From Anisakis pegreffii (lineage: Eukaryota > Nematoda > Chromadorea > Rhabditida > Anisakidae), in the NCBI GenBank assembly GCA_035041965.1, contig JAPYMA010001356.1, positions 1-64,000 on the forward strand: 64,000 nt of DNA, in the 5' to 3' direction. Position numbers and translations under genes: made by a program. Under the pieces are notes generated by a model. The model did no database searches. It was not told where the DNA came from and saw only the letters and a program-made list of their open reading frames with translations. Within the stretch, counting starts at the first letter, position 1. Each line of letters opens with the position of its first letter. Below, piece after piece: positions 14,058-26,999 of this stretch.

Positions 14058-16196
14058 ATGGAGGACGCATCATTGGAATCATTTGATTTCACCTCTTGTC
14101 CAACTTCCTTACTTGCCGATCGCGTTCGTTTTCTTATTATTATTTAAGCAATGATTACTACTCAGAAATACTCAATATTCATCGCATCATTCAAATAATT
14201 TCTTTAAAATAAACCGAAACAGCAATCGAATATATCTTTAAAAAACAAAATAAACTTTTCTTTTTTTGTTAAGGAAGTATTCAGCTTGATCGGAGTTTGC
14301 ATTAAACGCCCTAAGAGTGATTACACTGTCATCAGCAGTCGAGACTTTGGTGAGGGACGTTTTGTTAGTGGAAAACTGTCGATTATTGAAAAGGTTTATT
14401 CTTTATTATTTTTATCATCATCATCATGGCTGATATAATGTCTTGTCGACTCCTTTTTGAAGAATGACGTATTTAGATGGATATTTTAATGGTGTTAGTT
14501 CAGTGAGTTTAATAATGAGACAAACTCAGCAAGATTTTTATTATTTTCGAACAGCTTCTTTGATTTTTTATATGTACCTTGAGTACAATGAATCTTGAGA
14601 AGGAATATGAATTGTGATTAGTTTTGATGTGTATTTACGTTTATTTTTACGTATTTGCATTGATTATACAAGTAAATGTAGCTAAATGTATTTATTTGGA
14701 GAGCAGTTATCGTTGGATTGAACAGTTGGTTAATAACATTGTCTAACAGAAGCGATTTCATTTGCTAAAATGAGAATGCGAGATTTTTTTGCATAGATCA
14801 TAGAAATGGACGACGTCATGTCACATTTGTGATTGTAGTGAGGGATATATTTCAATTGGAATGGAGTGTTCATTCGTGAAAGATGGAGTTCGTTTCGGTG
14901 ATATGTGCAAACAAAATGATGTTTACATAAGAATGCTTTCATCGTTGTTTGAATAGAAAAAGTCGCATTGGACAGTGTAGTTGGATGGAAAAAAATATGG
15001 TGAATGGAATTAGAATCAGAATGAGAGTAGTTTTATGCAGGTATCGGGAGTAGTGATCGAATGGAAGGCGATGGATGAGGATGGCTGGGTGATCACTTCG
15101 ATTGACAATGATGGCGATACTTCAGATATAACTTCCTTATCACTTATCAACGACAGTATTGACATTTATCATACCAAATTATCAGTGGATCTTGATTCCT
15201 TAGGCTCCTTCAAGTGTGTTGAACCTGAATCTGGTATAATATTTATTCACATGTTATTATATGATATAGTTAGTTTATTTAGTTATCGTTTGTTAAGTGA
15301 CCTAAGGAATATAGTTTTAAATCAGTGGTTCTCAACCTTCCCCCCTCGCACCCATAAAGAATTTAAAGATGTCGTCACAATCCTCACAATATCCACTTTG
15401 TATCTCTTATTCACTACAGAGTGTCTGTAGTGTAGATAAGTGTATACCATTTGAATACGTTGTAACCTTTCAGAAATATATACGTTAAAGTCCAATCTCG
15501 CCTGCTTTACACACGTGTGTGCGTTGAAATCCGCCTTTGCCTACTTTACTGTATAAAAAATGGGATGTTATCTCGCACCCCTGTAATGCCACCTGGAATC
15601 CTGGAAGGGATGCAAGCACCCTGATTGAGAAACACTGATTTAAATAAACAAGATCAATTCCATTAAGGATATTCGTGGATTCGTTTCATTGGTAAAGATG
15701 GTCATGATGGTGGACAATTGTTCTTTTGTAATGGCGGTTTGAGTTCGTTTATAGAAGCGATTCGAAGGTACTTAAACAGACTTTTTATTTGCGTTGTAGT
15801 TCAACTAATTGAAAAGTGATAAACATCGTTAAGAATACGAAACAATTACAGATACGTTCCATTGAAACGATCATCTCAAGACTCGAATCTGGTGTTATTG
15901 TTATCAAGTGAATCGTCATTAAAACATCTACAACAATCCATTTGCTTATTGAATATGAACAACGATAATGACTTTCTTACAGTATGTTTTTATTTGTAGA
16001 TGTTGAACCTTTATATTGTTATTGTTGTTATCAATTCAATGATTATTAATACTATCATTGTTTTTATTATTAATATTATTATTGTGTAATAATTATAGCG
16101 TAAAATGACTCAGCCGTACACAACTGCCTTGAGAAGGTTTAGGAAAATAGCACATTTTGTTCAAAATCAGGTGAGCATTGTGTTTATTATTATTAC

Positions 16197-16234
<38 letters not shown>

Positions 16235-18812
16235 GAATTGTATTTTTTATAAAGCTATTTATGTGTTGAATTAGCTGTAATAGATGCTTGTAAATCTTGC
16301 TGATATTATATGTTTAACTTAGCGATATTATTTAATTGCAGTTGTTTCGTTTTAGTGAATTTATTTAGTGAGGGTAAGAAAATTAGGATATAAAGAGTGA
16401 TTTTGAGTGTTTCAATTGAATTATTTGCTTTAATCAATGAATATTAATGGTGAAGTTGATAACATCGCTTCTGGAATCGAATACAAAAAATGCAGAAGAA
16501 CAAATAAGAGCAATGAGGGAATTACGGGAGAAACACCACGATGATTTTGTTGACAAACTGAGGTGACTCTTTATTAATTTATTATTACTATTGTTACTGT
16601 TATTATTATTATTTTTACTGTTAATGTTGTTGCTGCTATTATTAATACCTCAAAAATTGCCATTGGGTAGAATCAAAAGCAAAACAGATAATTTATTGAG
16701 GTGAAATCTTATTCATAAGCTCTATATATAGTAATATAAATTCGATACTTATTGTTAATCGGAATGATATCAAATATAATTTAAAGCAAATAACAGATTG
16801 ATTAGCGACGCTGGATTTGAATTGATCACGCAGTTGGAACTACCTGAACGGAGCGAAGTGAAGAGGGATAAACCTCTAAAGGAAGCGATTGTATTGAATT
16901 ATAAGTGTGTTTGGCTTCTTGAATGTCATTTTTATTTGATTTTGATATTACGATTCGTATTGGATTGCACTCATCAGATTGATTCATTTACACATAAAAT
17001 GTTTCGATTATAGACAACGAGACGGGTCGTTTAAGAACGTGGACAAATTGAAGTCGTTGATATTCCGAGGAGGGTTGGAGATGACGTTGAGACGTGATTT
17101 GTGGAATTTCTTATTGGGTGTTTTTGGATGGGAGTATACTCATGACGATATCGTTAACGTACGGTTTTGTGTTGTTGTTTTTGCTGTTTAGAATGGGCGA
17201 TTGATTGGTGTTCAAGATATTGAATAAGTATAGAATTGATTGGTTCAATGAAAATGATGCATTATTTTTCAATTCAGTTGAGAGAGAAGCACAAAACTGA
17301 TTATCAACGAATGAAATTACAATGGAAATCGATCAGTGACGAGCAAAAATCACATTTCAATGGGTTTGCTGTGAGGGAAACACAGATTAGTTAGTGTTCA
17401 TGAATATTAATACGATGATTGTTTATTAATATAATTGTTATAGAATATTATTTATTGTTAGCATTATTGTTTGTTTACTGCAATTAATAGCAAAGGAATA
17501 TTTCAGGAAAAGATGTGATTCGAACAGATCAAACACATCCGTTCTATGCTGATAACGAGAGCAATACCGAATTGTTATTTGATATTCTTATGACTTATTG
17601 TATGTTCGATTTTGATCTGGGTTTGTTTTGTTTTGCATATTAATTGATATATTATTTGATTTATTTATAATCATTGGTGGTGTGATTAAAGGTTACGTAC
17701 AAGGGATGAGTGATCTTCTATCACCGTTACTCGTTGTAATGCAGAATGAAGTCGATGCGTTTTGGGCGTTCGTCGCATTAATGAAGCGTGTAGTGAGTTA
17801 TTTGTGTTCAGTTGTTGTTATGTGGATATTAGATCATTGCTATGAGGATAGCGATGACAATTAATTAGTCACAACTTAATTGATGTCATTAAAATTTAAG
17901 CATGGAAACTTTGAAATGGATCAGGAGTGTGTGAAGAAGCAATTTATGGATTTACGTGATCTTCTGGTGATTATCAATCCGAAATTGGTCAATTATCTTG
18001 GTTTGTTCCGTTCTAGATTATTACCTTTAGTGTTGTAATTATTATTATTGTTGTTGTTTTTTGTTATTGACGGTTAATAATGTGCAGTAATTGTTGAATA
18101 ATTAAGAGAGTCAACGAGCAGATGATATGTACTTTTGTTTTCGTTGGATTTTGGTGTTATTCAAACGTGAGTTCGCACCTGACGATATCATGAAACTGTG
18201 GGAGGTTTGTTCGTTTGTTATTCATTCAACTTATTGTAATTCTGTATTTGTTTTTATTATTTATTATCGCTGTTTTCACTTCAATGATTATTGAAATTGC
18301 AGATTTTGTGGACTGATTTACCGTGTAAAAACTTTCATCTTTTAATTTGTGTGGCGATATTAGATTCACAAATGGAGTTCATAGTGGAGAAAGGATTCGG
18401 TTTGAACGAGATACTTGAGGTGGTTATTATTTGTTATTGTTTGCTGAAAGTGAATTGTGTTCGGTTTGAGAATAGCAGAAGAAAGTATTTTGTAGATGAT
18501 TATGTTTGCATTATGGAGATGATTTATTGTTTTTGTGAGGAGTGTAGTTTTAAAAGGCGATTAAATCATCGAAATTATGAACGAGAATAATTTGCTTGTT
18601 GAGCAGTAATACGGTGGTGATAATGATAGCGGTAGTGCCGTAATAATAATTCGTGATAATTGTTGTGATGATGAATGATTTAGCATATAAATAAATTATC
18701 AATGAAGATCGATTTGGATGAGACGTTGAAGAACGCCGAAGCGATATACTATCAGTTGTGTTCATCGAGAAATACGTTGCCAGATAATATTTTGAAAATT
18801 TTGTCACTTTGA
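14058..18812 (+). CDS. TBC1D15-like Rab GTPase-activating protein
   Basis: Sixteen exons join in phase to about 603 codons: 14058-14123, 14274-14393, 15041-15233, 15668-15767, 15852-15981, 16099-16170, 16456-16562, 16797-16904, 17014-17158, 17278-17389, 17507-17620, 17692-17792, 17901-18000, 18107-18204, 18303-18419, 18684-18812. The N-terminal half matches the region preceding the TBC domain in TBC1D15/17. The TBC domain covers roughly 315-545. The arginine-finger motif IRKDVIR (384-390) and the glutamine finger in GYVQGMSD (Q426) are both intact, so the protein should be catalytically competent. Family knowledge: TBC1D15 accelerates GTP hydrolysis by Rab7-type GTPases and acts on endosome/lysosome and mitochondrial membranes. 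Similarity runs to the end (LSMKIDLDETLKNAEAI). The short first exon rests only on phase and splice sites. Six of 15 introns end in AAG, and intron 3 carries a MITE. Confidence 0.93.
15323..15637. mobile_element. hAT-type MITE in intron 3 of the TBC gene
   Basis: The left end CAGTGGTTCTCAACC is mirrored at the right end by ATTGAGAAACACTG, an imperfect terminal inverted repeat of the kind typical of hAT elements. Flanking 8-bp sequences TTTTAAAT (15315-15322) and ATTTAAAT (15638-15645) differ at one base and fit an 8-bp hAT target-site duplication. The 315-bp element has no transposase frame and is non-autonomous. It lies wholly inside the intron and should not affect the protein. Confidence 0.85.
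16184..16231. repeat. ATT microsatellite
   Basis: Pure (ATT)n run inside intron 6 of the TBC gene, shortly after the donor site. Shorter ATT-rich stretches occur in several other introns of the same two genes. Confidence 0.9.
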
Positions 18813-19399
18813 CGATTTGTTTTCATTATTGTTGTACTTACTGTCGTTGATATCATATCAGTTAATAGTGATACTCGTTGTTGTGTCCTGTGAGTCCTGC
18901 CTTAAGGCATTTATAATAGACACTCTGCCAGTTTTGTATTAAATGTACGAAATTTTTATTCATTGATTACTTTGGTTCATTTTTGTAAATACGAATTTCA
19001 TTTTATTTGCTCACTTTTGTTATTGGAATATTAATGTTACGTGTAAACGTTTTGTTGTTGATATGATTAAGACTATTATCAACTTCTGTCATGTTAAATT
19101 CGAGTTGTTTGATGTTTGGAAGCGTTCAAATAAAGAAAACGATTTGATAAGATTCGTTCTGTGCATAGCAATTGGCTCAACCTGATAGGAGAGGATTTGA
19201 GATTTGATTCATGTCCAACTTATCAAGCACGTTTCAAAAGCAGGACCTCAGAATGAGATACGGCAGATTCATTTGTGACACTTTTCGTTATACTCTTGCA
19301 TACACCATTACATAAATGTACTTAAGTAAGGCTGATGCAAGACGAAGTAAAAATGCGATCAAGTCGCAGTCTTATTGGTTTTTCTAGATACGAACGGAT

Positions 19400-19690
19400 G
19401 TTCTGAGGATATCAGGCGAGTTTCTCGTGTAAACGAGATGAACCACAGCACATTGCTGGTTAAGTAGACTATGCCATCTAATTCCTTGGTGATTAGATGC
19501 AAGCCGAATCATAGCTTAGGCTTATGCTCGACAATATCGATCACTGCGGTACACCACTGGGTTTCGAGCAGAACTTTCTTTTGTCGCGGACGGGAGTCCA
19601 ATCCGCGACCTACCAAGGGCTCTATTCAGAAATAGGGCTCTATTTCTGAGCTATCGCCTATAGGCGTTGACCGATCAGCCCCCGCTGAGT
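19400..19690. other. Cluster of consecutive hairpins, possible structured RNA or foldback element
   Basis: A GC-richer stretch consists of successive complementary pairs: CTGA/TCAG, CTCGT/ACGAG, AACC/GGTT with CAGC/GCTG, CATCTAAT/ATTAGATG, AAGCC/GGCTT, GCTCGA/TCGAGC, GTCGCGGA/TCCGCGAC, CAGAAATAG/CTATTTCTG and the palindrome CGCCTATAGGCG. The last four are the strongest and lie within about 150 bp. Either strand could be transcribed. I do not recognise a known RNA family. It could also be a non-autonomous transposon, since the surroundings are non-coding. Confidence 0.45.
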
Positions 19691-22103
19691 GGTTGTGTTA
19701 AGGTTGCTTTAATCTTTGATAATTGTTTGTGACTGACTCTATGAAACATAACTGAATGGCAGTGAATGGCACGAATACAAATAAGAACACAGAAATGGAA
19801 TAATCAAAGTTCAATCGGACATTCAATATGGAAACGTGCTACTGTAATCGTTCGATGCTCACAATCAGTGCTATACACTCCGAGGCACATCTATCATGCA
19901 TTGCTTACTTCTATTCTATTCCACTGATGATATGATGGATGGGCGTGCATGTATCTGCATGTATCTTCACATTGCGAGACTCTCGATGAAGATGCGTGCG
20001 ACGACGCATAGTTTTCAACTTGCTTGCATGATTTTTAAAAAATTGCCCATGAACGCCACTTGTGGATGATTGGTATGAGAGAAAGTTCGAGATAATTTGA
20101 AAAATATACAATTGGCGTCTTCAAACAACGTTTTTTTTGTACGTTTTTGTAGACTGTAAACATGACACAACGACCCATTCGATCAACGACTGACTACCTT
20201 TGCTTTATCATAATCAATTGCAGTTGATAGCTATGATCGCAGCTCGCCTCTTCATAACCCACTTACTTACTTGCTTGCTTATCAGTATGCCAATTTGATA
20301 ACGTGATCATAGCTTCGGTTTGTTTTTTCTGTACTGGGAAAGCAGAAATGTAGCAAAATTTGAAATTTTTCAAAATACCATCCTTACTAATATCGGCACT
20401 ATTTTGGAGCAACACGAAAAAGCATCTTCACAAAACTCATTTTTAAATGAGTTTGTCATTCATTACTATCAAAAGAAGAATTACGACAGCAACGCAACAA
20501 TGTATAATACCGTGAAGGAATTCAAGATTATTGTAGCAGAACCGACTGTCCTTCTAGTGTTGGTAATAGATATAATCACACAGACGCACACACACACACA
20601 ATATGCTATAGGTTACGGTATCGTTTCCCACAAACACTATAAACATGTTACTAGTAATTTATCGAAAAGTATTGTCTAAGTGCATCGCAAGCGAATATAT
20701 TATGTTGAACAAAATCCAGTTGAACGAATATGAAGAGGGTAAAAAAATTGCAATGTTCTGAAGACAAATTATTTCAGTAATAATGAGGAACAGTGAAGGT
20801 TTCTAGTTCGGTTTCTGAGAACGAGCACTATGGAAAAAGAGTTGTCACCTTATCGTTAACAACTCATTTGTGCTTAAGTTAGATTGGAAAAATTATCCGG
20901 GGAATATTAGAGAAACGAATACAATTCCGCTAAACGGAAAATACATTCTTTAATCCATTCACTTACTTTGATATTTCATTTGTTCTGAGTAAGAGTTAAA
21001 AGATAGCAGATCACATCTCATTAGAAAACTTTATCAAGAGATAATCATTCTGTGATCCAGATGAATTTTTGTTAGATGACTAAAGTTCGACAGAGTAGAT
21101 AGTTTAAGTTTTAGGAGATATGACACATTGAAAGTGAAGGGGATAGATTGGTGGTGCATATAAAGCTGGCTAAAAGCAAGTTCTCTTGATACGGAAGGAT
21201 GGTTGGATGTTAGGTTGAGAATGGGCTTGGGTTCAATTACTATCTGTTGCAGTTGCGTTTGTGAAAGTGATTTCGTAAGCAAACAATTTTTATCGCATCA
21301 TTCTGCAGCTATTTCACATCAGTCCATTGACTTTCGTAGCCAGAACCTATTGGTATACATGTTGATCCACTTTGATATACTTTTTTAAAGATGGGCAAGG
21401 ATTTGTAACGTTCACCTCGATGCTTGATACAACCGTATGCACTGGAAATGTCCTTTATATGATTCTGGCCACATCTTTAACATTTGCAACTGTTGGTGTG
21501 TCTATATGAACGTTTGATTGTGACTCTTCCAAAATATCATTTCAGCATACAAGCTCACAAATGATTACTTCGGTTTGGCATCTGTTAGGCAACTCGAAAT
21601 CGTTCATATCGTAAAAGATATACATAAACCAGCAGGTTTATCGATAACGAAAGGAGCATGCTATTCGAAAGTGAGTGGGTGATTCAAGTAATGTCTTTAA
21701 TCTTCCGATCAAAATTTTGCCGTCAACACGGCGACAATTTAGCTGACGTGCACGATACAGCCACAAGTTTAAACGGCATTCCTGAGTGCAGGCAGCATAC
21801 CATACTATTTATTCATACTATACTATTTCAACATGTTATTGTTATAGGTAAATGAAAAATAAAAATCCAACCATTTTGTCCACATGAAAGTTAATAGGTG
21901 GGTAATAAAATACATGAAATGCCTTCCATGAGGACATAAACTTCTCATGGGAAAGCCAAAACAACAATAGACTGTTAAAGGCTGCTAAACGAACATGGAC
22001 AGATCAAATAAAGGTGATAGAAATCAAAAACAGAAATGAGTTGAATAATGGATCGACGAGTGAAATGTGACGTTGAATTGAAGTGATGGATTGAATCGAA
22101 TTC

Positions 22104-22193
22104 AAGTCTGAAGGCTGTGCATAAAAGTGTGCATAATACCACCATAACACAAGGATTTTATGCACATCTTAATGCACGGCCTTTGGAAGACTT
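22104..22193. ncRNA. Pre-miRNA-like stem-loop (candidate)
   Basis: A 90-nt imperfect hairpin. The 5' arm AAGTCTGAAGGCTGTGCATA pairs with the 3' arm TGCACGGCCTTTGGAAGACTT, and the inner stem TGTGCATAA pairs with TTATGCACA, around a loop of about 20 nt. About 30 base pairs with small bulges fit a microRNA precursor. A small foldback MITE would look the same. No expression evidence is available. Confidence 0.4.
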
Positions 22194-23263
22194 TCATTTT
22201 TATTGCTGGCGTTATTGTAAAGTTTTGAGTACAGTAAACTGTCACTAACAATAGTACCATACTTCAATAACACTACAATGCGATTTGATTTCTTCGATGC
22301 TAATTATTAATATGAAGCTTTTTAAAGGCGGGCACTATATTGATAAATAGTCAATACTAATAATAATATTATATATAATACAAATATTAAATAGTTCTGT
22401 GTATATAAAATTTTGTAAACGACTATACATGAGTGAATGGCTATTTTTGCATTCATCTTGTCTATTCGTTATCTTATCAGTTCGTATCACATCATTAGAA
22501 TGCACATGTATCGCTATTCTCAATGTTTCAATGTCAGTAAATCTATAACGATAATATTATTATTGATATGCAGCAGTTATATATCTATATATGAAAGTAC
22601 ACATAGCCGTCCGTTCATAGTGAACAATGCAAATTTCTTATCAAATCATATCATGTCATATAATACAACATCAAATGCACACAATAAATGCTATCGTTCG
22701 AACTGAATCATTTCAATTTCGAATCATTTCTGAATTCAATATCCTCATCCCACACGTGCATATATAAAGTGATGAATAGAAGTCGAATGAATACTTGAGA
22801 ATAAATGAATGAGGGATATAAACAGTTAAATGATTTGTAGTATTTGCTACATTTGACTACGAAATCGAATGATCAACATTAGGGTATTTAATGACGAAGG
22901 CAAACATGGTCAGTTGGCTATGGGTGCGGAGAAAAGAAGTTCACGAAGGAATAATATACTGATATTAGCGATAGTATTGTTGCTACAATTGTTGATTTAT
23001 CAATATTAATGTAATCATGATTATTGTTAATATCGTTAGTATTATTACTGGTTAGTGGGAATTGAGGTGCATTTATTGTTCACGTATAATCAGAAGTGGG
23101 CGCAGATTCGTTAATTATCATCGTTGATTCTTCGTTAACGAATCAACGATTGTGCTGATTTTGAAAGGATCTAAGAAAGCAGTACCGACGATAATTTCTT
23201 CGCTAATTTCTTTGAAAAGTTTGCGAGGAGCATCAACAAGTATAAATAATCAGAGTGAAATGT

Positions 23264-23415
23264 CGTGATGGATTACCCCTGGATTTAGGCCTAAGATGAG
23301 ATGCATAGGCGGCCTGAACTATCAATTTGGTGGTTGCTTCCCAGTATGAGCCTCAGCTAAGCCTGAGCTCAAATATATTCCTTCGTCATCATATTTCACT
23401 TTGATTATCACCACT
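23264..23415. repeat. Dispersed repeat, copy 1
   Basis: Shares an ordered series of blocks with 49753-49838: GGTGGTT, a GAGC...CAGCTAAGC/GAGC segment, a GTCAT block and TTTGATTATCACCACTTC against CTGATTATCGCCAGTTC. The copies are diverged by substitutions and indels. It is probably an old non-coding repeat; the tRNA-like flavour (GGTTC-type blocks) is suggestive only. Confidence 0.5.
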
Positions 23416-24769
23416 TCGCAGAACTGTGCTCAACGTTTTCCTGGGACGCATTGGTTCGTCAAAAACCTCCTGGGAAGGGAATCTGTACAGAGCATGCGAA
23501 TCTCTGGAGTGAATCTTACTAGGTAGTACATATTGATAGCAAAAAGCGATCTGACGTTATTGACGTTAAATCGTTTTGTTCTACGATGCCCATCTTTCAT
23601 CGTAATGAGTTATCATTTGTAACTGATGAGTGAATGAATAAATAAAATTGTAATTGTAAATTGTATTGCAAATGAAATTTACATATCAGATTTGCATTTG
23701 CACCAATTTATATTCTGCTGGTGCATTGAGTAAGAGTTTCTAATGACTGTCAATTGTATTATCTGTTATTGCTGTCACTGATATTGTTATTGATAGTAAC
23801 ATTGCTGTCACTATTATTTTTGTCGTATTATTATCGAATTAAGTGATTATTATTGTCAGCAAATCTGCTCATATCTCATTGAAAGACATGAACCCTGACT
23901 AATATGTTCAAAAGATTTTGTTTGGTTTCAACGAAAATATGTATGGTAACATAAATCTGTTACAGGTGAAGATGTCTTGATCATTTACAATGGCTACAGA
24001 ATAGGTGGAATATATTTAGTGATAGCGATTGATTACAGACCAATGATTGTTGATTATTCGTTTCGGATGTGCATCTCTCATGGGTCATATTTATCATTAT
24101 TCATTTTTTAAACTGACTACGAATATGACTTTTTTCACTGTTTATTACCAGACGCTCACACTGCAGTTTTGAATAGAGAATGCATAGTGATAATATTTAT
24201 CATATATTTACTCATTGTAATTATTAATATTATTAATGTTATTGTTATACAAAATCAACTGTGTATAAGTGGGAATGAGAATATAACGTGATGTCGATGT
24301 ATAATGTGTACATAAAATTAGCTATTTATCATCGTTTTCTTATCAGCTCCTTATTTGTATCGCAGCGCTTTTTATGATCATACTTATATTTGTGTTCACT
24401 GCGAGCATTCTCAAAAAATTAATCTCGAATCGAAGTTGCACACAGAAACGAATGAAATGAATTCGATAGAGAATGCACAGTGGCACAAAAAATTTGATTA
24501 TGTTTTAGATACTGATACGAACATCTAATTGTAAGTAACTCTATGACGGTGATCGAGGAATGAAGAAGGTGACACGAGTGATAACAGAGAGGCATAAACA
24601 AGTAATGAGTAGTGATTGATGATTTAAAGAATAAGTAAATAAAAGTGCCTATGTAAATATCCTCTAAAAGCGAAACCGAGCTATAAATCGATTCGATGAT
24701 CTAATCGATCGCAAAAAACAGAATGAACCAGTCGCTTTAGCGTCATCAAGGTCGTGATCACCAAAGTGA

Positions 24770-26570
24770 CACTGTTCTCAGGTTTTCCGACGAACACTGC
24801 GGATTTTTCAAGCCATCGGATTTCCCAGATTCTCTAGTTCCAGAAAAGTATGAATGTTGTTGAGCGATTTTGCTATTTTTGAGCTGATTTTCTGAACCTA
24901 TTTCATTTGCTTCTAAATGTAACCCAAGCAGCTCAGCGGCGCTCGTTTCAATATAGTGTATCACTACTGATCAATACCACATTGCCTTGAGATAGCATTA
25001 ATAAAATGCCTATATCTCCTCAACAAGGCCAAACTGCTCAGAAAATTTTTAATATTCTGAATCCATAGGTTTTGCTGGATCGAACGGTAAAAAGAAATTC
25101 GCATGTTTCCAGGCAAACCTGAGAAGACGGTTAGCTCGAAGATTGCAATACGCCTATTGCTAATATGAACGTATTGATTGCTCTATAGTGATCAATTTGT
25201 ATGAATGAGCGCGACTGCGCTATCGAATTGAGATAGATCTAAGTAAATGGCTATAGCTCCTCAGGAAAGCAAAATCGCTGAACAAAATATATGTTTTTCC
25301 TAATCAGGAGATCCAGCTGGATCGACTGATGCAAAAAAATTCACATGTTACTGGGCAAACTTGAGAAGACGGTAGCCTTGAAGGTGGCACCCGAGATATT
25401 ATTAATAAAATGCCTGTATCTCCTCAACACGGTCAAATAGCTCAGTAAAATTTTTAGGATTGTGAATTCGTGAGCTCTCTCATCAGAGTATCATGAAGGT
25501 GCTCTCAGGAAAATTTGAACTTGTTGATGAGCTGAACAGAGTATATTTTGTTTGCTGATCACATGTGGCAAAACGTATTGACGCTGGCCGGAATTGAACC
25601 TGCGACCCTCAGTGTGCTAAGAGTACTGTAATGCTTGAACTGAAGACATTTTTCTCGCCTCACGTCTCTCGAATATTCTGGTCAATCGAATCATGTATAA
25701 ATATTGATATGTTTCCTTGCAAACCTGATGGGCTTGAAAGACCGTGGGCTTGAAATCATCAAACTCAAATTTCTATAGTTATTTATAGCCTCTATTGATC
25801 TGTTGTGATCATATGGGATGTGAATGAGTGACTCAGCGCTAATTGCGAAACCTTTTAAAAAATTGCTATGTTTCCTCAAGAAAGTGAAATCGCTCGGAAA
25901 ATTATATATTGTTCTGAATCCAGAGATTCAGCTGGATCGAATGAAGCAAAAAATTCATGTGTTACCGGGTAAAGCTGAGGGTACGGTAGGCTTGAATGTT
26001 TTAACCCGTATAGCATCACAAAAATTCCTATATCTCCTCTTGAAGTGAGAATTTCTAAGCAAACCTTTCATTTTTACAAAGAAGAAAGAACTGTGTATAG
26101 CAAATTGTGTATTTACCTTAATATGTTCCAAGGCAAACCTGAGAAGACGGTAGCTTTGAATGTATCAAACCTTTATTTCTATACTGTTGCATTTCGTCAG
26201 TTGATCCATAGTGATCACGTGCATATCTATGAACAATTCAGCTCTAGTTGAAACAGCTTTGATAAACTAGCTAGATCTCCTCAACAAAGCGAAATCGCTC
26301 GATGAAATATATGATTTCCTGTATCCAGAGATTCTGCTCAATTGACTGGTGTTAAGAAATTGATATGTTACTGGTCAAAGCTGAAGGTGCGGTAGGCTTG
26401 AATGTGCTAACGCGTATAGCATCACAAAAATTGCTATATATCCTCGTAGGATGGGAATTTCTTCGCATGCTTTCCATCTTTAGAAAGAAGAGATTCTGTT
26501 CAATCGGACTGTGTATAAACATTAAAGGTGGTATGTTTCTCGGATTCACAATGTGTTCTGTGTGATCGAT
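24770..26570 (+). repeat. Left repeat array flanking the MULE block
   Basis: Repeated modules of 200-300 bp contain, in order, a block like CTCCTCAACAAAGCGAAATC, a block TCCAGAGATTCTGCT, a GAAATTGATATGTTACTGG block and a GTACGGTAGGCTTGAATG block, alternating with GGCAAACCTGAGAAGACGGT. At least five modules are present. Related modules occur in reverse orientation at 34.3-35.4 kb. The repeats produce several short frames with similar peptides, which are not genes. Confidence 0.75.
25575..25660 (-). repeat. tRNA-like / SINE-like fragment
   Basis: On the minus strand GGGTCGCAGGTTCAATTCC resembles a Pol III B box with its T arm, preceded by an anticodon-arm-like CTCTTAGCAC and followed by a CCAGCGTC acceptor-like strand. 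No matching 5' acceptor or convincing A box was found. A decayed tRNA-derived SINE is more likely than a working tRNA. Confidence 0.4.
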
Positions 26571-26999
26571 ACCAGGAAACGTCGCAGTGTTGAAATGGTA
26601 GATGTGCTAGAGGCTTGGCCATGGCGATCGTGTCAAGTGGGTATTGCTAGTTGTTTTCTCATCGTGTAGATCAAAATGCGGTTTGTTTAGTACTGTACCT
26701 AATTTGATTTGAACTTCTTGATGAATGAGGAAATATATATCGGATTTGGGTGAAATGTTCTCATGTCTGCCTAAGAATATCACATGAATAGCGTTTAAAG
26801 GCATGTTTCTGTGAGCTTAATCAGGAAATGACACGATCTGATGCTGATAAGATCTGATGGGAATGTTCGAATATTCATTGTGCTCACAATTTCAGGTATA
26901 CGAATCGCTTTGGCGTTTTTACATTCAGCCGTATCGCTGCCTCATCGTGAATGTTTTTATAATCTGTTCAAAATTCGAACACCTTCTTGAATCAAAACT

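Larger units (their letters stand above)
18813..24757. other. Intergenic region with structured and repeat DNA
   Basis: No protein-coding gene could be supported. AATAAA at 19129-19134 is a possible polyadenylation signal for the TBC gene. A cluster of hairpins (19.4-19.7 kb), a 90-nt stem-loop (22.1 kb), a short CA run near 20.59 kb and one copy of a dispersed repeat (23.3 kb) are listed separately. The 119-codon frame at 20320-20679 shows no recognisable domain and is left unannotated. Confidence 0.6.

Noticed and set aside
20320..20679. 119-codon frame
   Set aside because: Includes a CA microsatellite translated as Thr-His repeats and shows no domain.
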